The position numbers and the translations under genes are program-made. This document shows, piece after piece, positions 40,706 through 58,106 of a DNA stretch of 64,000 nt; positions within the stretch are counted from its first letter, which is position 1; each line of letters opens with the position of its first letter. The DNA lies in NCBI GenBank assembly GCA_024734555.1, contig JANPWX010000108.1:3795618-3859617 (forward strand). Reading direction: 5' to 3'. The notes beneath the pieces are model-generated. The model saw nothing but the letters and a program-made list of their open reading frames with translations, did no database searches and had not been told where the DNA came from. The stretch is from Trochalopteron elliotii. Taxonomy: Eukaryota > Chordata > Aves > Passeriformes > Leiothrichidae.

Positions 40706-43042
40706 AAAGAGGAAAAACAGGATCTCTCTAAGGTTCCCCTCTCTCCCTACTATACATTTACTCACACTGAAGTTTAAGTTGTACAAAAGCATTACTAATG
40801 TTGCCACAAGCCTTCCTGTGGTTGTCTGAAGTGAAACAGCCATGCCAACTTTCTGCCTCCAGCTCTGAGATCAGCAGTGTTGCTTTAATTAAAACAATTT
40901 TCTTTTGAGGCAGTCAGATACTAACAGAAGACTGTACTCATTATGTAAAATTTCAGTTTTCAGAAACAGGAAATAGTAAAAACAGTTTTTTTCTTGTCAA
41001 GGCCAGAATTAGAAGGACTATCTAGTTAAAAAGTAGATGTTTGATAGCCATTAGTATTGTAGAAGCCTTCCAAAACCCTGATAAGTTAAGTAGCCAATAG
41101 ATACTCAAATGTTATTGATTTCACATACAGAACCAATATAGATTGCTTCAACTTAACTCCAAATAAAAAAAAAAATCAACTAAAATTATCTAGTCACATC
41201 ATTTTACATAGGTTTACACATGTAGATGGCATGTAAATATGTGGGTTTCTGTTTATGCACAGTACTTTGAAAGGTCAAATGCAATGCTTTGGGAAGATAA
41301 ACTCAATGCACAGGCTTGTAATAGGCAATGCTGTTGAGTTTTTCAAGTATTGTCCTCTTATACTGCATACTTCATATATCCTTTGCTTTAGTAGCTGGAA
41401 GATTCAGAATGATTTTCTACTTATTTCATGCTAACTTCTTCCAGTCCCACTGCTCATTCCAAGCACAAGACCACAGAAGAGAAATTATAAGGCATTCCTG
41501 GAATCTGAGAACAGATGTCTGATTTCCATTCATAAAATTGGCATAAGCACCAATAAAGAATTTCAGAAACAGGACAATTTACATTTTTCTATTATTATAG
41601 GCTAAAAGACAATCTTTTCATCTCTCTAAATATCTGTTGCTGGAAGCTGCCTTGGTAAAAACTTTCAAAACAGATACCCACTAAGCATGCAAGACTTCAA
41701 TATCTAGGAAAAGTTACAGAAGGTGAGACAATAGGGGGGAATTACTAACACAAAGCTCCAAATTTTTCAAAGGTAACTCCTAAAAAAATAATTTAGTACA
41801 GACTTCCAATTTGGAGGTTATCATGTCTGCAGCTGAAGCTACCAGCTAAAGAAACTAATTTCTATCTGCAGATCCACAGAGTTTAAAACATGGGCCAATA
41901 GCTTCTGTATGATGACCTCCAATACTGAACCTACAAGCCAGTAAGTGCCTTTACATGCAAAGATTATCACAATCTCTGCCAGAAAATTTCCATCTGTTCT
42001 TTGGAAAAGATAGAGTCCTGAATTTAATTCCTTTTTGGAGCTGCTAGGCCACCATTTGGAGCCATGAAGCCTAAAGATTTAGTTAGAGAGTTAGATAGCT
42101 GGATGTACAATTGTTATGGGCATACTGGAAGGAAGAAGCCTTCAGTTTTTCCACAGAGGGAACTATACAGATGAGGTGTAGTCAGACACATGCCCTGGTC
42201 ATGTTTTGCTGTACTGCATCATGAACTTCACGTTGCCTATACCTGGAAAGCACTTTCAGATCAGGTTTGCTGGGATGCAAGCACAGAGGCTCTTCGTGTA
42301 CAGGACCAGAGTTGGGATGATCAATGACTAAGTTAAAAATACTTTTCGATACAGACCACAGCAGAACTATCTCAGGCTATAAAAAAATCTACCAACCTGA
42401 ACTTAAGGTAAACTGCTTTTCAGAAATCTGCCCTTCACTTTCAATACAATTGCAAGTGGGCATCTATTAGGTGAAGAAAAAGCATGCTAAATCATACTTC
42501 TCCAAACCAAGAAAACTAGCTAGGGATTACATTTGAGTTAACATAAGGCTATTTTAATTTCAGATGTGGGACAGTGGCTTGAACTGTACAGAAAATTCCA
42601 CCCTAGAACCTCCCCAAAATTTGGAAAAAAGCAATAGAAGTGAGAATTGGAAGGGACTCAGATCTTAAACACAACAGCAGCCCTGCCCAGTGATGGGGTC
42701 AACACTGCAGCCATCCACAGTGAAGGGCACGTGAACAGCTATTTCAAAAAACAAATTGTAACATTGACAAAACTGTATCAGTATTTCTAAAAGAAATACT
42801 ATCTGAAAGTTTACAGAAATCTTAGCTATAGCTGGAATAATATAATAATTACAGATGATCTAAAACGATTGTCATCACTTGGTATGTTTAAGGGACATGA
42901 AAGATGAAGCAGTAAGTTACCACAGTGAATAATTCTATAACAGCAGCAAGTTTCTCAGATCAGTCTTTCCCTTCCAGTGGCTATTTCCACATCACGCCAC
43001 ACATACATTTAAGCCTCCTTATCATACACACATAACCAGTTG

Positions 43043-43304
43043 AAACAAGAAAGGTTTTCAACTAGCCTGAAAATCCAAAAGTATGTTTCAAACAAGGAGA
43101 AGATTCTTTACCTAGAGAGTGCCTGGGCACTGGAACAGGCACCCCAGGGAAGTGGTCACAGCACCAAGCCTGACAGAGTTCAAGAAGTGTTTGGACAGTG
43201 TTCTCAGACACATGGTGTGACTCTTGGGGATGGTACTATGCAAGGCTAAGGGGGTGAACTCCATGATCCTTGTGGATCCCTTCCAAATCAGGAATGATTC
43301 TATA
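43043..43304 (+). mobile_element. CR1 LINE 3'-end fragment
   Basis: About 260 bp of a CR1 3' untranslated end. Landmarks in order are GGCACTGGAACAGGC-type sequence, CCCCAGGGAAGTGGTCACAG, GACAGAGTTCAAGAAGTGTT, TGGACAGTGTTCTCAGACAC, GATCCTTGTGGATCCCTTCC and a terminal GATTCTAT. This order and wording match the avian CR1 consensus I know. The open frame through it (ending near 43249) is a by-product and not a protein-coding gene. It is inserted antisense to PCCA in intron 9. Confidence 0.87.
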
Positions 43305-44012
43305 TAAAGATTTTCGTTTTCAAGTAATGTAGATTATTTTCAAATAATCTCGAGACAAAATCAAAACAAGTTTACAGATCAAAATATTACCAACCATTCT
43401 TCAGACTCACCTTGTGTTTACGAAACCTAAAATACAAAAGGCCATTCAGATATTGGTTTTCCCAGAGTCCACCCATAGCTGATAAATTGTTTCTTTTTAG
43501 CGTTACATGGACCTGAATGCAGCAAAACTATACAGTAGTTTTATGCAGTATTAAAACTATCTGATACATTGTTTTGTCAGTAACACCTGAGTCACCCTCA
43601 AAACACTCAAGTCAGGTGTTTTCTAGACACATAAAAAGGAACAATTTTAGATCTGTAACACAATTCATGGATATGAACAACAATCTTTTACAACCTCACA
43701 GGTATTCTTAAAGACAGACTGAAAGAGAAACCCAAATGCTCTACTTCGTCTTCAAGCTCTCTTAAAACACACTTTCCTCTTCCTGCAACAAGTATTTTGT
43801 CAACTTAATTTTACTGATTCAAAAATGTTAAAATAAGCATTTCGCCTCAATTTAGATTCAATAAATAGTATTGATCTGTGACTGTCTGGGTGTACTTCTC
43901 AACACCTTTTAGATTTAACATTACACTATAAAGACAAGGTTTGCATAAGTAACGAAGATGATTATTATAACAACTCCACTCCAAATAGCACGGCACTGAA
44001 TGATACTTCAAA

Positions 44013-44071
44013 ACTGAATTGGACTCAATGATCCTTGTGTGTCCCATCCAATCCCAGATACTCTATCATTC
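44013..44071 (+). mobile_element. CR1 LINE 3'-end fragment (short)
   Basis: The sequence TTGGACTCAATGATCCTTGT followed by GTCCCATCCAATCCCAGATA and CTCTATCATT matches the conserved last ~60 bp of avian CR1, whose usual form is 'ttggactcgatgatccttgt ... tcccttccaactc ... attctatga'. Only the extreme 3' end is present, which is typical of CR1 5' truncation. It appears related to the copy at 43043-43304, since both share the GATCCTTGTG tail variant. Confidence 0.75.
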
Positions 44072-45505
44072 AAAGGCTTTCCATAAACAAGGCAAGAAGT
44101 TCAAATTATCATCAAATAGGACTGAGTCAAAGTAATATCACTAAATTAATATACCGATATGCAAATGTACATAAAAGAATATCCCTAGCTAGCTTCTACT
44201 GGTACCAATCAGCTCTACTAGGTAACTTTCTAAACCATAACCTTTGCTTTTCCCCAAAATAAGTTGGCAATCATGATTTTAGATCCACTTCTACTTTAAA
44301 ACAGTTACTTTAATCAAGCTCCTTCACTCCTTTCTGAACTAAATAAGAAATTAATGCCTTCCCTTCAAGTCCAACAGATGGAACAACTGCCTGAACAAGA
44401 TCAAGGCAGCAATTTTGGATTCTAAAGCAGTAGCAACAAAGTATCCTTTTAAGAAAGCAGGTTATTCTAGATCTTCATTCTAATGCATGAAACACTATTT
44501 TCCTGTTTAGATTTGAATATAAATGGACTTGACAGAGCAAGGTACAAATAAACCCACCATGTTTTCTTTAAATCTAAAATCTAACTGCTAGGCATTCATT
44601 GTTCTTTCATCCAATTTTTAGGTTTTGACAAACAAAAATTTAATAGGAGACAGGGAAGTCTTGCAGGTGACTAAATTAAACTAACAAAAATTTCAGTGGT
44701 ACATTGAGTTGACTCCAGCACATGTGCTGCTCCCTCTGTGCAGAAACAAAAACATTCAGTTTACTTTGGATCAAATAGGCTTTTCATTACAAGTTTTGAA
44801 AAATCAGAAAATACATTTTTCTGTAAGATCAGCAGCACACAGAGTTGAAATCAGGCTCCTCACTGCCAGAACATCAGCAGAGAGTGGACTGTAAAATTCC
44901 AGGTCAACAACAAAGCATCATGAAATGTTCAGGACTCAGACAACCAATAAGAGACATGAAAACATCTTTGTGTTGAAACATGTGTTGTTTCAAAACAGAC
45001 AAAAGTACAATAGTTTGCTGATACAAATGCTTTGAACACAGAAGTATGCAATTTATTAGAGCACATTCTGGTAACACCGAATGTGTTTCAACATATGAAT
45101 TATCAGTCTTATCAGCTTTAACAGAACTAATGGCACGCATTAATGTTTGTGAATCAGGGCCAATAAATATTCTACCTAACACAGAGAATTAATAAATCAG
45201 CATTCTGAAAGGCATACAGCAAAATGTTATTTACAGTCTAACATTGGACTAACAGCGGTTGTAAATATGGGGGTTTTACTCAAATTAATGGACAATGTTT
45301 TGGAAGGTTTATGCAATAATTAATTAGAAATAGGCACATGCAAATTTCCAAAGTATATTTCTCACTATGCCAAAGGGAGAAAGCCAAATAATATCCAGTT
45401 TCTCTGTCTAACATTTCATATGTGCTCAACTGTCAGCTCACAACGGCTTAATGGAACTTCAGTAACTGCAGCATTCATCAAGGCAAGCTTTTGGACAGCA
45501 TCTCA

Positions 45506-51404
<5,899 letters not shown>

Positions 51405-51441
51405 CAATTTCCCTTGCAATTCTGACAGCTTCATCTGCATC
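51405..51441 (-). CDS. PCCA: PCCA exon 8: 37-nt short exon
   Basis: This very short exon encodes DADEAVRIAREI plus the first base of the next Gly codon (phase 0 in, phase 1 out). It corresponds to human residues 201-213, DAEEAVRIAREIG. The acceptor CTTTTACAG and donor GTAAGT are both close to consensus, as expected for an exon too short for easy exon definition. The peptide is the helix leading to the ATP-grasp glycine-rich loop. Skipping it would shift the frame (37 is not a multiple of 3). It is much too short to be found by ORF scanning. I located it by looking for the missing residues between exons 7 and 9. Confidence 0.93.
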
Positions 51442-54400
51442 CTGTAAAAGCAGGAAATGAGACCCAACGTTAATCCCATCAGCCATTGCACTGTGTCCTG
51501 AGGGCAGTCATATATTGCACTACTGTCTCCTCCGATTCATTTAATGTTTGATTTTACAACCTTCTGACCCTTTTCAGCCAGAGGAATGTAAAATTAATAC
51601 CATAAGTGGAATGTAAATTCTACCTCATCATTAGTGCACTGAGAAACTCAAAGCAAGGAGGAATCAGCTGACAGGAAACACAACCAGAATCGCAAAATTA
51701 TTTTCTGCAGTTGTAGGAATTTAATGCTAGAATTTAGAAGCTTACAATCAATAATGGACCATAAATCAGATCGTTAAAGTTTGTCCACTACCAGCTTGTT
51801 TCTGTCCTCACAGGTACTCTGTGTTTTCCTGGTTGCTGTCAGTAGGGGGAGTTGATTCTCTATTGTTTGGGAGTAATTCAAGTTCAGGAAAAAAAACCTT
51901 GTAGAACTTCTTCAAAGACAAATGGCTCTTGTTTACTCAAGAAAGAACACAAGCACTTTGGTTTTGAAAGTTCTGCAATCTGAAGACAAAATAAACCTTA
52001 AATGCATCATTTAAAACTGTATCTGAAAGAAGATTCCCATAATTGTTTTAAGAGTTGCATAAGCCAACTATATAAATCCTTTTGTTGATGCCATCTTTTG
52101 CTTCAGCTGTCTCATACTACAGTAGTCCGGTACAGGAAACAGTCCTGGGAAACTCAGAGAATAAAAGCGAGAATACTTGAATTACTTACATTTCAATAAC
52201 CAAATCACTTCATCTGCAGCGGTTAATTCTGATTATTTCTATTGATAACAGTATATTTCCATTACACAAAGTTAGAAAGAAAAAGGGTTAAATTCCAGCG
52301 GTACAGGTTAAGCTTGAAAATTCCGTCCAAATTTGCTAATATTTATACTATCCCATGACATACATTAAAAAATTTGTATAGAAGGCAGTAATGTCTGGAA
52401 ACCACCAGCTGCTAAGTGTGTCTGAAACTATGGGGGCTGACTTATGAACATTAAACTGAAACCTGATATTTTTAAAGCTTTCAAGGCAATCCATTTTAAA
52501 AGCACCCAGGTCAGAACTTTAAAAAAAATACATAAGAAATGTTCATACCTGGTTCATTTATGTCCGATAATAAAACAAAATCCTCTTTAAAAGTCTTCAG
52601 TACCTAGTAACAGCCCCATGAAGAATAAGGGGGCTGGCAGGGGAAGTTGTCAGAAAATTTAATTTCCTTTCATTAGCTAGTCTGCTCCACAAATCGGTGC
52701 TTGTTAAGTTCAAAGCAGTCCTGAAAGCAACATCAGTTTTAAGTCTTTTTACTCCAGTCACATCTGTTAATGAGATTTTTCCAAATAACAATTGTTTTTA
52801 ACTCAAGAGATAAATCTAGCAAAAAAACTCTGCCCCTTACACCCTCCCCCCCAAAAAAAAAACCTCAAGAGTTTACTGTTTTATTACACCTTGCTGCTTT
52901 CCATGACCCTGCACCCTCCAAATTTTAGCTTAAAGGGATAAAATGCATGAAAAGGGTCATTTAAGAATGTTAGTGGTTTCCACACATTGAGTTTGAAGGT
53001 TCTTTGTTCCTGCCTGTGACAGTTATGCGAGAATACTTCCCCTTAATAGCCTCTCTGTCAGGAAGTGTTAAACCTGCCAAATGCAGACAATTAGAGCCTC
53101 TTGAACAAAATGCAGGAAGAGTGATGACTGATAAAGAGCCACGATTATAGTTGAGAAGGAAACTTTTACATTTCTTTTCTCTTGCAAATTCCCCCATATA
53201 TTTGCAAAATAGAATTAAGAGGGGGAAGCAAACAGGGTAATCTTTTTTCACTTAGTTACCTGCAAACAAGTGGCTAACTGATACACTGTAGTCCACAGGA
53301 AGACAAGCTGCAAATCATTATCGGGGAACTTTTCACTGCCACTGTATTTTTACACATGCATACAACAACTTTAAGTAACAAGCAGATTGGTATCAGCAGC
53401 ACTAATTGTCTTAGATCTGGCATGAAAAGACTTTAGTCATCTGCCCAGCACAGTTATTAATTTACACTGTTTCAGCATCTGTTTCTTTTACAGTTCTAAC
53501 ATATTAGAACGCAAACTCTACGATATGAGGAAAAAATATAAAAATCCATGCATACTCCAATTTTCGCTTTCAAAGAGCATTTCTGAGCCAGAAAATAAAA
53601 ATATGCTGTGATTTAAAAAGGAGAACTAATTTTAAAAAATAAGAAATTGACATATTGCAATCCCTAGTAAGTCTTTTTGATCTTTTTCCATAAGAAGGTA
53701 TGTTGAATGTATGTTTAAAATATCATGAATTTCACTTGCTGATTACATAAATGCAGAAGCAGTTTGAGTAATCAGAAAAAAATAGGACAGTTATTTTAGT
53801 TTTTTGGTACAAAGAACTTATGACAGATACACAGTATTAGCCTAAAAGGAGCAAAAAAACAAATGCTATGATATGGCCTAACACATATGTCCATATGTGC
53901 AAAATATACAAAGCCACACTGGTACTAAAAACACTTTAAATTATTTTTTAAAAATGAAAGTCTTCAATGATTTACTGCTGTTTCCTCCAAAAACACATTA
54001 CCTGCACTACCATTTTCCCAAAATAAACTGGAGACTGTAAAGAAATAAATAATTTTAGCACCACCTTTTATTGTACAAATAAAAATGTTCAAGTAATGGT
54101 AGATGTTAATAAAAATCCTTAGAGTTATAAAATTATGGCACAGCATTTTCACAAACAGGTGATTCTACTAAGTTAGACATAAAATACTCCTGTAGCATAA
54201 ACTCCTAACCTCCTACTTTCATGTACATGCCTCTCGACCAGGTACCAGCAGGTGGAAACAGAAAAACAAAACTGTCTTGATGTAGGGAATGGTGGGATAA
54301 AGTTGATTAAGTGACTCCTACAACTGTGAAACATTGTATTAATTATGACGAACTGCATTATGGTTTTCATGGCTGAGGGTGTTAGAGAAACTCCAGTTCA

Positions 54401-55444
54401 GTCTCCAGAACCAGTTTCTTAACCTCTCCAACTAAACAGCAATCATTCAAGCCTAACATCAATATCCCAATGCAAAAATTCAGCTAAAACAGGTACCTAA
54501 ACTTAACTACAGTAAATTCAGAGCCTTGCTGAAGACTTCTAATGTGCTTACTGACATCAGCGAAACTAAGTGGACACAGACATCATTCTTCTGTGTCTCC
54601 ATCCAGCTGTGTTCTACCAGCCATAAAACCAAACTGGCTGTATATGGTGAAACAATACAAAAATCATTCTTCCCTTGCCATTCCTTTGCCAGGTTTTCAC
54701 TATAGCATGTTCTTATGCTCATTACTCAGCCTCCACTTTCTAGTCTCTTATGCCCCTTTAGCTGTTTACAGTCAATACGTCATCTCAACCCTAACTTTAG
54801 TATAGTCATTGCTCACATTGATTTATGCTAATTCTTTTGATTAAAACCGTTTACCACTACCTCTCCCAAACAGGTTTTATAAAACTAATTGTAGTTACAC
54901 ATTTTGAAATTAATTCCTTTTGAAAGTTTTTGTTGGCTCTCTAGCTGACAGCACAAGACTCTGGTACCTTACATGCTCAAACCGGATAACCCCTGCCCCA
55001 AACAAGTGAAACTGAACCTGGGATGAGAAGAAAATTACTCTTTGTCAAACTGCCTTCTCCATTCCACATCCTTCCACTCTCAGTGTCACATTTGCTAGAG
55101 CATTTGCCAGTACAAGAACAGTTAGCTGTGTCTGTTGTCTGTTATGCCAGGCATCCTCCTCTTCAATCCTTCCAGTTTTAAGTATACCATTGAAGGCCTT
55201 CCTTCTTTTAAATTTCCAGTTTAATTTCTACTCACTGAACTTTTCTGCATGCAACTTCTCCAGGATGTCATTACAAAACCTTAGCAACTACAGTGTCTCC
55301 TGTGTGTTAAGTGCTAAGCAACATAAGAGAGGAAAAATACCCTTTATTGATGAAAGGCCTAAGTATATGCACCACTATTTAACAAGGATAAAGACAACTC
55401 CCCTAGTAACAAAGATTTTCAGTGCAGTCCTGAGTTGAATAATC

Positions 55445-55500
55445 AGAGTAATATATATAATGAATATAATGAATATCATATAGAGTAATATAATGAATAA
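55445..55500. repeat. AT-rich imperfect tandem repeat
   Basis: The segment AGAGTAATAT followed by TAATGAATA units occurs twice (from 55445 and again from 55483), with an extra copy of the 9-mer TATAATGAA inside the first. The tract is almost entirely A/T and looks like a degenerate minisatellite in intron 7. Confidence 0.7.
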
Positions 55501-57430
55501 TTGTCAGAGGCATGAATGCAGTTTTCCTCCAGCTTTACTAAACTCCACTATAAAACTGAAACCACCTCTAACCACCTTAAGCATCAAGCAGACACTAAGC
55601 CCTTCCTAAGACCTTTAAATTTTTATTTCTCAGGAAAAAGAGCTCTCAAAGATTTTGAAAGCTTCATAACTGACTAAAATAGGTTTCCCACAGAATGGCA
55701 GAAATCCTAAACAGTCTCCAGTTCTTTGTGTGTTGTTCTGATTAGAGGTGGTATCATGCAGCTTTGCCCTTCCTATCTTAGTCTGAATTTGCAAAATAAT
55801 ATATCAAGCTCTAACCAAAGATCAGGCATCCTGTATGATCTAATTATTTGGGTGTTCATTTGAGCAAAAGACACTGACACAGGAAGGAAATCAGAGAACA
55901 AACACAGACACATATTTAGATCCATAGAAAGTATGGCACTATCAAATATCAGAAGCTTTAGTTCCTATAATTGGTAATCAAAAGCACTGGTTAGCCTAAA
56001 ATTTGCAACTCCACTTTTTGATGGAGACTACAATGCTGGCAATGTCTGTGGATTTTCCTTTTTCTTATTTGGTGGACACACGGCAGGTTTGGTTTGGGAT
56101 TTTTTTTTTTGGTATGTACTCTTTTTCACCAACACTCTTCAGATAATCAGAACTCATGCAGGGCTGAGGTATGTGCAACTGGTATGACATGGACACTTTG
56201 GGACTAAGCAGCTACCACAGTTCCTTTCAATAGCAAAGGACCAGAGTTGTCAACTCAGTCGTACATTCCAGCTCATTTGGTTTTAAGGGTATTGTTGCAT
56301 ATAGCCCATTGCCAACCACATCACTTTAGTTTCCTTTTTGAGTCAGGAACTTCAGATAATTGTCAAAAACAGCACGATTGAAGGTCTATGAAACAAGTGC
56401 GTACAAGAAAGCAGCTCAGTTGCACTGGGTATAGGGCTGTCTGTTCATTAACCATTATCCTACTTTGTCAAGTTTGGGGTTTTTGGTTAGCAGAACAATA
56501 GACCCTTATGTAAGTTTTAACTTGATATGGGAAAACCAGCACTTTGTGGTGTCTGAGTGTTTAATTCTGCATTAGAGAATGTTTTGTGGTGTTCAAATGA
56601 TTAATTCAAATTATCTCCTAGCTAGATGCTTTTCTGGAAGTTATTTTCAGGATTCCTAGAAGAATATACAGGATATCAGAACAGAGAATGTTATGCAAAA
56701 CAGCTTGGCTGCTGTTAAATCTTGTGAGTGCTAAAGGACCACGTACACAAGGGACAGCTAAAATATGCAACAAAAACCTGAAATTTGCCACTCCCAGACT
56801 TCAGCATGGCCACAAATGCCAGTCCAAAACTCATATGAAGACCTCCAGAAGAGATAGAAGCCTTTTCACTTTTACCTGTTGCAGCATTATGCTGCTACCA
56901 GACATTACAAACATCACGCATTTCCATCACAAGTACTGAAAAATTCTCTTTGATAAAATCACAAAATAGCTGAGGTCAAAATGCCATTCTCTCTCAGTAG
57001 TCAAGTTCTCCAGGCAGCCTCACTGGACCAGGTAATTTTGTGGAGGTTTAGCTCCTTTGTACTCTACCCTTCACTTTTAGTCAGGTTTGGGGGCGTATTT
57101 TGTCCCTTAACAGAGTTTAAAATCCAGCTTGGCTACTGCACTCTTTTTCATGCAACTTAAAGTTATACTCAAACTTCATTTGAAAAAAATCTCATTTGAC
57201 AGGTAAAGCATAAAAAATTTCAACCCAGAAGGTCAACATTTTATAATGCACCACATCTTAGTTTTATACAAGGAAGGTTTTAAAAGAGAAAAGCTTAACT
57301 ACATTAACATAGACAATATATTAAGACAAACAGGAAAGCTTGTGAGAGCCCAACACAATCACTATAGCAGAAAATAAACAAAAAGGAAAATATAATTTAT
57401 TTAACCTTACAAACTATAAAGAAACAACAA

Positions 57431-57445
57431 TTTTTTTTTTTTTTT
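57431..57445. repeat. poly-T tract (15 nt)
   Basis: An uninterrupted run of T on the plus strand, which is poly-A in the PCCA sense direction. No adjoining retrotransposon body is recognisable, so I treat it as a simple homopolymer likely to vary in length. Confidence 0.9.
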
Positions 57446-57974
57446 ACAAAACTCTTGGAAGACATTCCTTCTAAAACCACACAAAGAGCATTAGCTGTAG
57501 ATTCTGATAAAGAGCCACCAAATTCCCCCCAGCCCACCCTCATCCTGAATTTTGCAACACATGGAAATATGCACCATCAGAACAGACCACAAAATGGAAA
57601 CTTCACACAGTCAACAAACTTCACTTAACTCAGAGATGTCAAGACCTTGGCCAACAAGACAACCTTAGAAATGTAAAGATGTGCAAATAAGTCAAATCCA
57701 CACCTGATATTTAACACATCTACCTGCCTTCATGTTAAATTTAAAGCAAAACATTTTTAGAGACTCCACTGAAGAACTCCTAATACATCATTTATTATCA
57801 AGGACTTTCTCCTCTTTTCCAAAGCTCTCTTGTTAGTAAAACTCTGTACTCCATTTTTAATTATATTTTACTGAAAGAGGAAATAATTAGATTCTGCATC
57901 AGACCTTCAATAGGTGTACTTTGATTTAAACACTGTTCCTACAGTGGGCAGACAGTAATTAAATGATTTCTCAC

Positions 57975-58106
57975 CTTGACTACTCCATCAAAGCCAGGGA
58001 TCGTGTTGACCTTTGCATTCTTGGCTAACAATTTGCTTTCAATCTTGTCTCCCATAGCTTGAATAGCATGTGTGTCAGGTCCAATGAAGGTGACACCTTC
58101 TGATGC
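57975..58106 (-). CDS. PCCA: PCCA exon 7: start of ATP-binding part of biotin carboxylase
   Basis: This 132-nt exon (44 codons, phase 0 at both ends) reads [20 protein letters not shown] and then continues through [10 protein letters not shown] to end FDGVVK. It matches human residues 157-200. The acceptor is TTTGCAG just above 58106 and the donor is GTGAGA just below 57975. The Lys of MGDK corresponds to the ATP-contacting lysine of biotin carboxylases (human K177, E. coli K116). Relative to the human protein as I remember it, changes are confined to the first residues (ASEGVT for AAEDVV) and the NAK stretch, while the ATP-binding segment is unchanged. Because the exon is symmetrical, skipping it would stay in frame but would remove an ATP ligand. 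An ATG-initiated frame also exists in this region only because it reads through the intron. Confidence 0.97.

Larger units (their letters stand above)
51442..57974 (-). other. PCCA: PCCA intron 7
   Basis: A 6.5-kb intron with donor GTGAGA and acceptor TTTTACAG before exon 8. It contains an AT-rich imperfect tandem repeat at 55445-55500, a 15-base T run at 57431-57445 and a moderately motif-rich stretch at 52960-53240 (see findings). I recognise no transposon or gene in the remainder. Confidence 0.85.

Noticed and set aside
42620..42720. Possible minus-strand CR1 tail (GAATTGGAAGGGACTCAGAT)
   Set aside because: Only one short block resembles CR1, and the following sequence does not match the expected order, so it could be chance.
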